Shown: positions 32,477-40,602, numbered from the stretch's first letter. The stretch: DNA of 52,138 nucleotides from Victivallales bacterium (GCA_017617415.1 JAFZWH010000026.1:1-52138); one strand, 5' to 3'. The notes: a model not told the origin generated them from the letters alone. Program-made: numbers and translations.

Positions 32477-33697
32477 ACGGGCAAGGTCCTCGGGGAGGAT
32501 GTACATCGCGCCAGTGCGGAGGGTGCCCTCGGCCGCATAGACTTGCTGAAGCACCTGCTGGAGCTTCGTGAGCGGCGGCTGGTCCGTCGGGGCGGTGTCC
32601 TGATGTCCGAAGGCGAAGAACATGCCGTCGCGTCCATCGTTGCCACGCACTCCAGGCGCACAGTGGAAGCGTCGCTGAAATGCCGCCATGTTACCCTCCG
32701 GCGCGAATTTCCGCAACGCGGGATTGAGAATCCAGGAATTGCAGACGAACATCGGCACTTCGCGTTGGCAGTATTTCCGGAAGAATGCAAACGCCTCCCG
32801 CAGCGACTCCTCCACCGACGCCAACGGCATGCGTTCTCCGCCGGGGATGTGCACGCTGGGCACCAAATCCCACGGCGAGGCCACTGGACGGGACTCGCGA
32901 CGGTCCAGCGTCAGCGTCTCCCCGATGCGGGCGTGCCCCTCACTGTCCAAAGGAATGCCAATGACGTTCGTACCCTCCTCGCGCACAAACGAGACCTCCT
33001 TCACTGCGCTATCCGGCGCGCCGCCGTGCACCACCAGCCCGTCCGCCCCCAGGCGCAGATTTGGCGCGCACATCGCCGCGACACGCCCGTCGTCGGCGCG
33101 GAAGACCAGCGGTGCCCACTCCGGATAAGGATGTATCAGATATTCAAGGCGTCCGATGCGGTAGAGTTTGCCGTCCACGTGGTATTTCAGCCAGTGGGTC
33201 TGGCTGAAGGTCATGCCAGGGATGTCGTTGTGCGCCAACTTGTAGATGACGATGGTCCCGCCAATCCACCGGAGGGCGTTGTGCGCGTAGGAAAGCGGAA
33301 TCCCGCGACGGCGGCAGTTCTCCTCGATCAGCGGTGCGGAACTCAGCCCCAGCATGAAATTGAAGACGCCCTCGTTCTCGCCCAGCGGGACGGGCGGCGT
33401 CAGCGCCCCGCACAGGAAGACGCCCGGCCGCCGATAGGTCACCTCGTGGAGGAACGCCAGATAAGCGGACAACTCCGGAATCTCCCGCAGCAGCCCCTGC
33501 ACCGCCTCCACGCGCGGAAGAAATTCCTCCCACGCCGGACCATGCACCAGCGGGTACCACTTCTCCAGAAACGGCGTCTCCGCAAAGGCGGGCACCCCGC
33601 CATCCCATCGCGAATGAAATTCCTCCCAGAGCGGATGCAACGCACAATACGCCGCCTCGCTCAGCCCCAACGCCGAAATGACTCGTCTCAATTCCAT
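32474..33697 (-). CDS. Acyltransferase-like protein (NAT_N/GNAT_C type)
   Basis: A 407-residue cytoplasmic protein. The helical N-terminal part (about 1-125, with EFHSRWDGGVPAF, LVHGPAWEEFLPRVEAV and FLHEVTYRRPGV) and the mixed C-terminal part (SVHIPGGERMPLASVEESLREAFAFFRKYCQREVPMFVCNSWILNPAL) resemble proteins annotated as N-terminal acyltransferase plus GNAT-like C-terminal domains. This recognition is by memory of the pattern and only moderately certain. The ATG at 33697 is used; a TTG at 33724 is possible. It follows the GH106-like gene closely and is the last gene of the sugar-transport operon. Confidence 0.55.
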   Translation of the reverse strand: MELRRVISALGLSEAAYCALHPLWEEFHSRWDGGVPAFAETPFLEKWYPLVHGPAWEEFLPRVEAVQGLLREIPELSAYLAFLHEVTYRRPGVFLCGALTPPVPLGENEGVFNFMLGLSSAPLIEENCRRRGIPLSYAHNALRWIGGTIVIYKLAHNDIPGMTFSQTHWLKYHVDGKLYRIGRLEYLIHPYPEWAPLVFRADDGRVAAMCAPNLRLGADGLVVHGGAPDSAVKEVSFVREEGTNVIGIPLDSEGHARIGETLTLDRRESRPVASPWDLVPSVHIPGGERMPLASVEESLREAFAFFRKYCQREVPMFVCNSWILNPALRKFAPEGNMAAFQRRFHCAPGVRGNDGRDGMFFAFGHQDTAPTDQPPLTKLQQVLQQVYAAEGTLRTGAMYILPEDLAR

Positions 33698-33728
33698 TGA
33701 TATGCGCTTTTCCACCGAAGACAACCAA

Positions 33729-36149
33729 TCAATTCGCTACCACTTTCGTCCATCTCATCTGGTAGATGCCTGGGGCGTGAATCTCCCGTGGCAGATTCCA
33801 GTCCTGCCCCGAAAGGCGTTCCCAGCCAAAGAGATGCCCCACCGAGAACTCCAGCGTGACTTCCAGTGTCGCCGACGTGCCACGCAGTTCCGCAGGGACC
33901 TCCCAGGCAAAGGGCGCCCAGCAACGCACGCCCAAATCCTGCCCGCCCAGCGTGACCGTCGCACAGTTCGCACCAGTGTCCAGGCACAGGCATTCCGCAT
34001 CCGACGGAATTTCCACCTCGCGCACAAGGATGGCTTTGCCCACATAGTTGCGCAGGCCCTGGAACCTCAAATCGCCATTCGACACCGCTGTCGGCAACGG
34101 CCCCAACCGCATCATGCCTGGCTGCTCAAAGAACACCGCGAAATTCCCTTGCAGAAAGACACTCGGCATGAAGGGATACTCCTTGACAATTCCAGACAAT
34201 TCCAGACAATGCCCCCCTGGCTCCAGCACCATTTCTTCACTGGAACGATAGAGTTGGTTGAACCCCTGCGGCAAGCCCGTGCATGACTGCGTAGCGCTTA
34301 ATTCCTTCCCATCCAACCGCACTTCGGCGGGGCTGCCGAAGTGTCGCAGCAGCACACGAATCGGCCCCACGCCAGGCAGGACCTCCAGCCGCAGGCGGTT
34401 CTGTGCGTCATATTCGGAGCACAGGTGATTCTGGCGGTCCAGGTTCACCCGGAATTCTCGCTCCGGGCACGGGACGCTCTGGGCGAGTTCGGTGCCCGCA
34501 GCGACATGCTGCGGGTCTTCCTCCCGGTCAAACACTGCCACGCCACCAGCCTCCAGCACAAAGGGGTGGCTTTCCGAGTCATCCGCATAGCGAAGCCACA
34601 GCGTACGAGCCGCCTCGGTAGGTTCTCGCAGGTCCAGCACCACGCAGGTGCCGTCCGCATAGGACTGCACCAGCACGTCCTTGGGCAAGACCCAGCCGTG
34701 GGAGATGGCGCGCACGCGCTGACAGAAGTGCCTCCGCATCCACACGAGCAACTGGTCGATGTCGCAGAACTCCGCGCCGGACTTCTCGTCCCGCAGCGTG
34801 CCGTCCGGCAGGCTCTCCACCACTACGAATGCCTCGGAGGACGGCTCGTCTCCTGACCGCAGGAAACGCCAGGGACGCTGCTCGCACACCAGTCTGCGCA
34901 GGAGTTCCACCTGCATGGGCGAGTGGTCTGCATAGCGAATCTCGACCTCGGGGCATAACTCCTTTCGGGCGAACTGCGCGGCGCGTTTGGCCTCCTCGCC
35001 CAACCGGTCGTAGTGGTCGAACCACGTCTGGGCGGGCGTGGTCGGATTGAACCAGCCCGTCTTGTGGATATTGCCTTCTGGTCCGAACTGCGCGACCGCC
35101 AGCAGATAGTGGTCCACCCCGAAAAGCGCAGTCAGCCAAATCATCTGACGATAATACGCGGGCCCCATCGTGGACGGCCCCAGCGCAAAGAGCTCCGCCA
35201 GGGCGCCATTGCCCCGCTGACGCGCACCGTACTGCACCGTCCCGAGCGTCTGCCATTCTGCACTCTGAACCGCGACCAGCGTCCGAATCTCGTCCATCCC
35301 CGGCAGGGAGAATCCCGCATTGGCGAGCAGCGGGTCGCCATTGTAGCGGGTTGCCTCCACACCATGCTCGCCCATCAGGTGGCCAGTGAACAACAGCTGG
35401 TGCGCCGCGCACCACTCCCGCACGCGATCCAGGTAGGTCATGCGGAAGCGCTTTCCCGCCAAGATATTGCATTCCTTGCGGAAACGGAACTTCGCATTGT
35501 CCGTGAAATGCGCCTTAAGGTCGTCCTTCAATTCGCGGCCAGTGGCGTCACGATACTCCTGCTCCATTTCAGGCCACCACGCCACGCGTACTTCGTCGGG
35601 TTTGTCACCATCATCATGACCCCAGTAATATCCATAAGACGGCTCGTCCGAGAAGACGCCCTTGATCAGCGTGCCGAAGTTTTTCCCGAAGCACCTGGCG
35701 TATTCCTCATGGGTGGTCTGGAGAAAAAACTCCACCGCGTCGGGGTTCAGCAGGTTGGGATACTTGGGCATGGTCTCGACCGTAAAGGTCACCTCGCCGA
35801 TTGCCATATCATGCTTGGCGGAAAGATATTGCAGAGCATATTCCGGCTTTTCGGCCATCACGCGTCCGCCGCATTGTCCGCTGGGCCAGTTGAATTCGTC
35901 GTAGAGCCAAATCGAGGTGAACTCCAGCTCCTCGGCGGCGTCGAGGACATTCTGGACCATCGCGAACCACTCCTCCGAGAGATACTCCAGTTCGCAGCCC
36001 GAGCGCGGATAGAGCAGAAATTGCGTGATGCCCACCCGGCGGTATTCCCCCATGAACTCCCGGATGAACTCGCGCGTCGGCTTCCCCGTCACCGCCGCCA
36101 TCGGAATCAGCGGATTCTCCTGTTGCATCGCCGAAGTCATCGAAACCAT
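33729..36149 (-). CDS. GH106-like glycoside hydrolase (alpha-L-rhamnosidase type), cytoplasmic
   Basis: An 806-residue enzyme. After a short N-terminus the barrel part shows WLYDEFNWPSGQCGG (about 84-98) and GVFSDEPSY (about 166-174), both characteristic of GH106-like proteins, and the C-terminal third ends in a jelly-roll domain of the GH2 sugar-binding type (VREVEIPSDAECLCLDTGANCATVTLGGQDLG). No signal peptide is present, so it should act on imported oligosaccharides. It starts 10 bases after the permease stop, tying it to the CUT2 transporter. ATG at 36149 is taken rather than the TTG at 36155. Rhamnosidase activity is the family expectation; the true linkage is unknown. Confidence 0.75.
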   Translation of the reverse strand: MVSMTSAMQQENPLIPMAAVTGKPTREFIREFMGEYRRVGITQFLLYPRSGCELEYLSEEWFAMVQNVLDAAEELEFTSIWLYDEFNWPSGQCGGRVMAEKPEYALQYLSAKHDMAIGEVTFTVETMPKYPNLLNPDAVEFFLQTTHEEYARCFGKNFGTLIKGVFSDEPSYGYYWGHDDGDKPDEVRVAWWPEMEQEYRDATGRELKDDLKAHFTDNAKFRFRKECNILAGKRFRMTYLDRVREWCAAHQLLFTGHLMGEHGVEATRYNGDPLLANAGFSLPGMDEIRTLVAVQSAEWQTLGTVQYGARQRGNGALAELFALGPSTMGPAYYRQMIWLTALFGVDHYLLAVAQFGPEGNIHKTGWFNPTTPAQTWFDHYDRLGEEAKRAAQFARKELCPEVEIRYADHSPMQVELLRRLVCEQRPWRFLRSGDEPSSEAFVVVESLPDGTLRDEKSGAEFCDIDQLLVWMRRHFCQRVRAISHGWVLPKDVLVQSYADGTCVVLDLREPTEAARTLWLRYADDSESHPFVLEAGGVAVFDREEDPQHVAAGTELAQSVPCPEREFRVNLDRQNHLCSEYDAQNRLRLEVLPGVGPIRVLLRHFGSPAEVRLDGKELSATQSCTGLPQGFNQLYRSSEEMVLEPGGHCLELSGIVKEYPFMPSVFLQGNFAVFFEQPGMMRLGPLPTAVSNGDLRFQGLRNYVGKAILVREVEIPSDAECLCLDTGANCATVTLGGQDLGVRCWAPFAWEVPAELRGTSATLEVTLEFSVGHLFGWERLSGQDWNLPREIHAPGIYQMRWTKVVAN

Positions 36150-36159
36150 TGCCAATCCG

Positions 36160-37137
36160 CTAGTTCTTCTTGGCGGCGAGACGGTCGCTGGTGACGGCGA
36201 TGATGATGATCAGGCCGACCGCGACCAACTGGATTTGCGCCACCACGCCCAGGAGCGTCAGGCCATTGCGCAGGAAGCTGATGAGCAGACAGCCAATCAG
36301 CGTGCCCAGCATCGTGCCCTTGCCGCCACTGGGCGAACAGCCGCCGATGATGACCGCCGCGATGACATCCAGTTCCAGCGAAAGCCCCGCCGAGGGCTGT
36401 GCGCTGGAGGCGCGCGAGGTCATCACCATCGCGCCCAGGCCAACCAGCGCGCCCAAGATGGTGTAAATCCATACCAGCATCTTGTCCACATTCACGCCGG
36501 CGTGGTAGGCGGTCTGGGGATTGGAGCCGATGGCGTAGGTGTAACGTCCGAAGGGCGTGTACTTGAGGACGAAGCCCGTCGCCAGGAGCACCAGCGCGAA
36601 GATGACCACGGCGGCGGGGATGCCCAGGATGCTCCCCGTGTCCAGCCAGCTGTAGGCGGAGACGGAGATGGGACGACTGGAGTTGATGATGTGGGAGACG
36701 CCGCGGAAGATGCTCATCGAGCCCAGCGTCACGATGAAGGGCGCCAGTTTGAGGCGGGTAATCAACGCGCCATTCAGGAAGCCGCACAACGCGCCCGCCG
36801 CCATCCCCGCCAGCGTCCCGACGAACATCGCCCAACCGCCCATCGCGATTGCCGCGCCGCCGGAGATTTGGCCCCAGGAGGCGCCGGAGAGCGCCAGCAT
36901 CACGATGGAGCCAAGCATTCCGCACATTGCCAGCATCGAGCCCACCGAGAGATCAATGCCCGCCGTGATGATCACGAAGGTCATTCCCGCCGCGATGATC
37001 CCGTTGGCGGCGGTGCTGCTCAGCACATTCTTGAAGTTCTGGAAAGTCAGGAAGGTATCCGGCTCCAGAAACGCCCACAGCGAAATGATGAAGAACAGCG
37101 ATGAAAACGGCAACAGTTGTTTGGCGAACTTGTTCAT
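36160..37137 (-). CDS. CUT2-type sugar ABC transporter permease (RbsC-like)
   Basis: A 325-residue permease with about 8-10 membrane helices. Motifs: NGIIAAGMTFVIITAGIDLSVGSMLA (typical of RbsC/XylH), CGFLNGALITRLKLAPFIVTLGSMSIFRG, GRYTYAIGSNPQTAYHAGVNVD and LDVIAAVIIGGCSPSGGKGT. The start is fixed at MNKFAKQLL (37137); the 74 codons upstream in frame are translated from the two intergenic hairpins and are not protein-like. It is separated from the ATPase gene by 226 bases with strong stem-loops, unusual inside an ABC operon. Confidence 0.92.
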   Translation of the reverse strand: MNKFAKQLLPFSSLFFIISLWAFLEPDTFLTFQNFKNVLSSTAANGIIAAGMTFVIITAGIDLSVGSMLAMCGMLGSIVMLALSGASWGQISGGAAIAMGGWAMFVGTLAGMAAGALCGFLNGALITRLKLAPFIVTLGSMSIFRGVSHIINSSRPISVSAYSWLDTGSILGIPAAVVIFALVLLATGFVLKYTPFGRYTYAIGSNPQTAYHAGVNVDKMLVWIYTILGALVGLGAMVMTSRASSAQPSAGLSLELDVIAAVIIGGCSPSGGKGTMLGTLIGCLLISFLRNGLTLLGVVAQIQLVAVGLIIIIAVTSDRLAAKKN

Positions 37138-37241
37138 GATGGTAAATTTGGAAAAAGAAAACCGAAAATTGTTTTTCCACGCAGGGCTGACTTGCAAGCT
37201 ATTCAAGCTAAGCCCTCTCCGCAGATGGGGTTGGGGAGGCG

Positions 37242-37279
37242 GGGGAAGGGAAAGAGGTTCAGCCTCTTTGCCCTTCCCC
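37242..37279 (-). terminator. 16-bp operon-internal hairpin
   Basis: GGGGAAGGG (37242-37250) plus AAAGAGG (37251-37257) pair with CCTCTTT (37263-37269) and CCCTTCCCC (37271-37279), with loop TTCAG and one bulged G at 37270. There is no T-run on the minus strand, so it may slow or process the transcript rather than end it. Confidence 0.5.
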
Positions 37280-37310
37280 TGCAACGCAAAGCGCCCTGGG
37301 GAAGGTGGGG

Positions 37311-37360
37311 CTTGGGGCGGGAGGGGCGACGCACGCAGTGCAAGTCCCTCCCGCCCCAAG
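37311..37360 (-). terminator. Perfect 15-bp operon-internal hairpin
   Basis: CTTGGGGCGGGAGGG (37311-37325) is fully complementary to CCCTCCCGCCCCAAG (37346-37360). The 20-base loop contains a second small stem GCAC-GCA-GTGC (37331-37341). It begins just 4 bases after the ATPase stop codon. No T-run follows, so a processing or attenuation role is more likely than simple termination. Confidence 0.55.
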
Positions 37361-37363
37361 AAC

Positions 37364-38899
37364 CTAAACGGCGGCGAAGTGCATCACTTCCTCGGCGGTG
37401 GCCTTGGCGACCAGGAGGTCGGCGGTGAGGCGGCCCTCGCGCATCACCAGCACGCGGTCGCACATCCCCAGAATCTCCGGCAGTTCGGAGGAAATCATCA
37501 GGATGGCCTTGCCGGAAGCGGCCAGGTCATTGAGCAATGCGTAGATTTCGGCCTTCGCACCGACGTCAATGCCGCGCGTTGGCTCATCCACGATCAGAAA
37601 TTCAGAATCAGCCTGCAACCACCTTGAAACCAACACCTTCTGTTGATTTCTACCAGAGAGCGACGAAGCCGGGTCCTCCGGATCGCGCCATTTCAGACGC
37701 ATCTTCTTGCCAAGCGCCAGGCACTCCTTTCGTTCCCGTGCCAGCGAGAGAATTTTCCCCATGTCGAGGCGTTCGTAGTTCGGCAGGGTAATGTTCCAAC
37801 TGCAGGGCAGTTCGGTGCACAGGCCAGTCCGCTTGCGGTCCTCGGTCAAAAAGCCGATGCCCGCCGCGATGGCCTCGGTGGGATTCCGCACGGAGAGCTT
37901 CTCGCCATGCAGCAGACACTCTCCGGAAAGCAGCGCATCGATGCCGAAGATCGCCTGCGCGGTCTCGCTGCGGCCAGCGCCGACCAGCCCCGCCATCCCG
38001 ACGATTTCGCCAGCACGCACTTGGAAGGACACGTCGTGGATGTGCTTGGTCGTCAAGTGCCGTGCCTCAAAAACCACCTCGCCTGGTTTGGATTCACGGG
38101 GCGGATAGTATTGCGAGAGTTCGCGTCCAACCATGTGCTTGACCAGCGTGTCCACCGTGAGTTCGGCGGCTGGGGCGCCGAAGACCACCGCGCCATCCCG
38201 CAGCACGCAGATGTCATCGGCGAGAGCAAGGACTTCCTCCAGACGGTGGGAGATGTAGATAATGGTGATGCCCTGCGCCTTGAGGCGGTGGATAATCTGG
38301 AAGAGCGTGGCGGCCTCGCCCTCGGAGAGCGCGGAGGTCGGCTCGTCCATCACGATCAGCCGGGCGCCAGAGAGCATCGCCTTGAGCAGCTCCACCAACT
38401 GGCACTGACCAGGCGAGAGTTCCGCCACCGTGGCCATCGGGTCAAGCTGGAAGTGATTCGCCTCAATCAACTCGCGGACCTTCTGAATCTCCGCGGCGGT
38501 GTCGATGCATTGGAACGGACCACCACGCAGGGGCTCCCGCCCCAAAAAGACATTCTCATAGACGGTGAGGTGCCCCGCCAACTCCACTTCCTGATAGAGC
38601 ATCGAGATTCCCGCCTGCAAGGCGTCCTTCGGACCAGAGAAATGCTTCTCCTTTCCATCCAGGAAAATCTTCCCGCCGTCCGGCTGATAGACACCAGAGA
38701 GCACCTTCATCAGTGTGGACTTGCCCGCGCCATTCTCGCCGCACAACGCGCAGACCGTCCCGCGACGCACCGCGAAAGTCACGTCCGACAACGCCGTGAC
38801 GGGTCCGAAACGCTTGGTGATGCCCTCCATGCGGAGGAAAAACTCGGTGGTGTTCTGGGACATCTGGGACATCTGGGACATCTGGGACATCTGGGACAT
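37364..38899 (-). CDS. CUT2-type sugar ABC transporter ATP-binding protein (RbsA-like)
   Basis: A 511-residue protein with two fused ATPase domains. The first has GENGAGKSTLMKVL (Walker A), LSPGQCQLVELLKAM (signature region) and LIVMDEPTSAL (Walker B). The second has the degenerate GLVGAGRSETAQ Walker A normal for this class, LSGRNQQKVLVSRWL and FLIVDEPTRGIDVG. The N-terminus lies in a nonamer repeat: five in-frame ATGs at 38899, 38890, 38881, 38872 and 38863, preceded by TTG and other codons of the same repeat, all giving SQ-rich peptides before NTTEFFLRMEGI. The start used is uncertain; 38899 is the first ATG. It lies between the binding-protein and permease genes. Confidence 0.92.
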   Translation of the reverse strand: MSQMSQMSQMSQMSQNTTEFFLRMEGITKRFGPVTALSDVTFAVRRGTVCALCGENGAGKSTLMKVLSGVYQPDGGKIFLDGKEKHFSGPKDALQAGISMLYQEVELAGHLTVYENVFLGREPLRGGPFQCIDTAAEIQKVRELIEANHFQLDPMATVAELSPGQCQLVELLKAMLSGARLIVMDEPTSALSEGEAATLFQIIHRLKAQGITIIYISHRLEEVLALADDICVLRDGAVVFGAPAAELTVDTLVKHMVGRELSQYYPPRESKPGEVVFEARHLTTKHIHDVSFQVRAGEIVGMAGLVGAGRSETAQAIFGIDALLSGECLLHGEKLSVRNPTEAIAAGIGFLTEDRKRTGLCTELPCSWNITLPNYERLDMGKILSLARERKECLALGKKMRLKWRDPEDPASSLSGRNQQKVLVSRWLQADSEFLIVDEPTRGIDVGAKAEIYALLNDLAASGKAILMISSELPEILGMCDRVLVMREGRLTADLLVAKATAEEVMHFAAV

Positions 38900-38953
38900 C
38901 TGGGACAACTGGGACAACTGGGACAACTGGGACCTCTGGGACAATTGGGACGT
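38855..38953 (-). repeat. 9-bp tandem repeat covering the ATPase start codon
   Basis: Eleven nonamers in register: CTGGGACAT five times (38855-38899), CTGGGACAA three times (38900-38926), CTGGGACCT, CTGGGACAA and TTGGGACGT. On the coding strand each of the first five supplies ATG-TCC-CAG. Because 9 is a multiple of three, gain or loss of units changes the number of start codons and the N-terminal length without changing frame. Confidence 0.95.
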
Positions 38954-38975
38954 CAGGGCGGGACGTCAGACGACA

Positions 38976-39017
38976 GACTTTTAAACTTTAACCTTTTCCC
39001 TTTAAACTTTAAACTTT
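38976..39017. repeat. Heptamer tandem repeat between binding-protein and ATPase genes
   Basis: Heptamers AAACTTT (38983), AACCTTT (38990), TCCCTTT (38997), AAACTTT (39004) and AAACTTT (39011) are in perfect register, preceded by a diverged GACTTTT (38976). They occupy most of the short gap between the stop of the binding-protein gene and the repeat at the ATPase start. Confidence 0.85.
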
Positions 39018-39018
39018 C

Positions 39019-40014
39019 CTAAAGTCCAAGTGCTGCGGCATGGGTCTGTTTCTTCGCAGCGACATTCTCGATGGTGACCACCATGCTGGGCACGGGGATG
39101 TCGCGGGCCGGTTTGCCGCCGTTGAGGAGCTTCACCGCCGTCTCCACCCCCAGGTAGCCGATTTGCAGGGGATCCTGCACGATGAGTCCCACGCAGGAGC
39201 CGTCCTCAATCGCCTGCACCAGCAGAGAGTCCGAGTCAAAGCCGACATATTTGATTGTCCCGGCCTTCCCTTGCGCTTGGATGGCCTTGTAGGCGCCCAC
39301 CGCGCTGGGCTGATTCACCGCGAAAACGCCTGTGGTCTGGGGGAAGCGGCTCAGGAGGTCGCTGGTCTTCTGGCGGGCACCCTCGACCGTGCCGTCCGTG
39401 TAGTCCTCGGCGAGAATCGTGATGCCAGGGAACTCCTTCGCGAGCGTCTCGCGGAAGCCCCTGGCGCGGTCGTCGGTCGAAGCGGAGTTCGGCACATACT
39501 TGATGAGCAGCACACTGCCCTGCCCGCCCATCGCCTTGCCCAGAAGCCGTGCGGCGTCCGCCCCGCCGGCGAGGTTGTCGGTGGCGGCGAAGGCGTCATA
39601 GATGTCGGTGTCGGCGGCGGAGTCGATGATCACGCAGGGAATGCCCTTCTCGTGGACCTCCTCGATGGGGCGCACCAACGCCTTGAAGTCATTGGGGCCC
39701 AGCACCACGGCGTCCACATTCTGCACCAGCGCGTCGCGCACCGCCTGGATTTGCTTCTCGCGGTCCGTCTCGGTCTCCGGGCCATTCCAGCGGATCTCCA
39801 CGCCATACTCCTCGGCGGCCTTCTCGGCCCCCTGGCGCACCACATCCCACCACATGTTGATGGTGCCCTTCGGAATCACCGCAATCACCGCCTTGCGACG
39901 CCCAGCCGGACCAGCCGCAGTCTGCGGACTGCGGACTTTCTTGATGACGCCCAGGACTAACAGCACGGCCGAAACGACCAGCAGCACGGTAAAGAAGAGA
40001 TTTTGCTTGTTCAT
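39019..40014 (-). CDS. CUT2-type sugar-binding protein (RbsB-like), membrane-anchored
   Basis: A 331-residue periplasmic-binding protein of the RbsB/RhaS group: KAVIAVIPKGTINMWWDVVRQGAEKAAEEYGVEIRWNGPETETDREKQI at the N-terminus of the mature part, then VDAVVLGPNDFKALVRPIEEVHEKGIPCVIIDS, YDAFAATDNLAGGADAARLLG and KYVGFDSDSLLVQAIEDGSCVGLIVQDP. The N-terminal 24 residues are a hydrophobic helix without lipobox, followed by a Lys/Arg stretch, so it may stay anchored in the inner membrane. First gene of the operon with ATPase, permease, GH106-like and acyltransferase-like genes. The ligand is probably a deoxy- or pentose sugar by context only. Confidence 0.9.
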   Translation of the reverse strand: MNKQNLFFTVLLVVSAVLLVLGVIKKVRSPQTAAGPAGRRKAVIAVIPKGTINMWWDVVRQGAEKAAEEYGVEIRWNGPETETDREKQIQAVRDALVQNVDAVVLGPNDFKALVRPIEEVHEKGIPCVIIDSAADTDIYDAFAATDNLAGGADAARLLGKAMGGQGSVLLIKYVPNSASTDDRARGFRETLAKEFPGITILAEDYTDGTVEGARQKTSDLLSRFPQTTGVFAVNQPSAVGAYKAIQAQGKAGTIKYVGFDSDSLLVQAIEDGSCVGLIVQDPLQIGYLGVETAVKLLNGGKPARDIPVPSMVVTIENVAAKKQTHAAALGL

Positions 40015-40183
40015 AAATGCGATTTTGCCAAAGAGTGGGGAAAAAAGTCCGTTCCTATAATATTATCCCACGCGATAATTTCGCACGCGCCACATACAAT
40101 TTTCCCCTTGCCTGAGCGGGCAAGGAGGTAAAGGCCAATGTTCATTTGGATCATCATAAAAATCCGGATTGACCTCCACCGAC
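40015..40183. other. Leader region of the sugar-transport operon
   Basis: This stretch upstream of the binding-protein gene is AT-rich and has no gene. Besides the two palindromes listed separately, CCTTGCC-CGCTCA-GGCAAGG-like pairing occurs on the minus strand near 40110-40130, a possible leader hairpin. Confidence 0.4.
40057..40084 (-). promoter_or_regulatory. Possible promoter/operator of the sugar-transport operon
   Basis: A perfect palindrome ATAATATTAT (40057-40066) offers TATTAT as a minus-strand -10 box, and just upstream lies the dyad GCGA-N5-TCGC (40072-40084), placed where a repressor of the LacI/GntR kind could sit. No clear -35 box is seen. Confidence 0.3.
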
Positions 40184-40218
40184 AAAAAAATGCAGGCATC
40201 CGGTGGCCGGATGCCTGC
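40184..40218 (-). terminator. Rho-independent terminator, minus strand
   Basis: GCAGGCATCCGG (40192-40203) and CCGGATGCCTGC (40207-40218) form a perfect 12-bp stem with a 3-base loop; on the minus strand it is followed by A and then seven T residues (40190-40184). This is a textbook terminator. It lies about 410 bases beyond the last gene of the CsgG-like operon, so it ends either a long 3' region or a separate RNA. Confidence 0.9.
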
Positions 40219-40495
40219 GTGTCGTTGACGCTAACAACGTCTAGTCTCAACTGACCTGTGACGTTGCGACATGCGTTAGCCCACGCATACCGCAAGGCAT
40301 TTCTGCCGTCAGTCTTGAAACTATTCTTATATGCCACGGATGACGGCTTTTACAAGCCACCCGCCGAAATTTCCGGGAGGTTTTCCATCTAGTGCGGCAT
40401 CTCTTAAATCGCTCCATTTTCGTGTCCTTTTGGGGCTTTTGGCGCAAATGTTTCCTTTTACATAGCCACTATGCGCGGTCGCATTTGCGCCAAAC
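40204..40495 (-). ncRNA. Candidate non-coding RNA ending at the 40.19-kb terminator
   Basis: Read on the minus strand, the stretch from about 40495 to the terminator contains a 10-bp stem GGCGCAAATG/CATTTGCGCC (40441-40450 with 40482-40491) that encloses CATAG-N3-CTATG (40461-40473), then GGCTT-GTAA-AAGCC with a GNRA loop near 40350, TGCGT-N6-ACGCA near 40275, CGTTG-N7-CAACG near 40230, and finally the strong terminator. No protein-like frame is convincing. The fold density and the terminator argue for a small RNA or a structured 3' UTR; no known family is recognised and no promoter was found. Confidence 0.4.
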
Positions 40496-40602
40496 TCCCT
40501 CCCGAATGCCTACGAAGCTCTACCCGGATTCCCGAGAACTCGAAAAGGGAAAGGTCAAAGACGCCAAGGACAAATCCCGGAAAGCGTGTGAAACAAATCC
40601 AT

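Larger units (their letters stand above)
37138..37363 (-). other. Hairpin-rich spacer between ATPase and permease genes
   Basis: The minus-strand transcript of this spacer contains two very stable stems, described separately, near the permease start. No gene is present. Confidence 0.6.

Noticed and set aside
40011-40337. 108-codon minus-strand frame that might be a transposase remnant or small protein
   Set aside because: It crosses the perfect terminator at 40184-40218 and has no family motif. I considered a TnpB tail with guide RNA, but no RuvC or zinc-finger residues can be seen.
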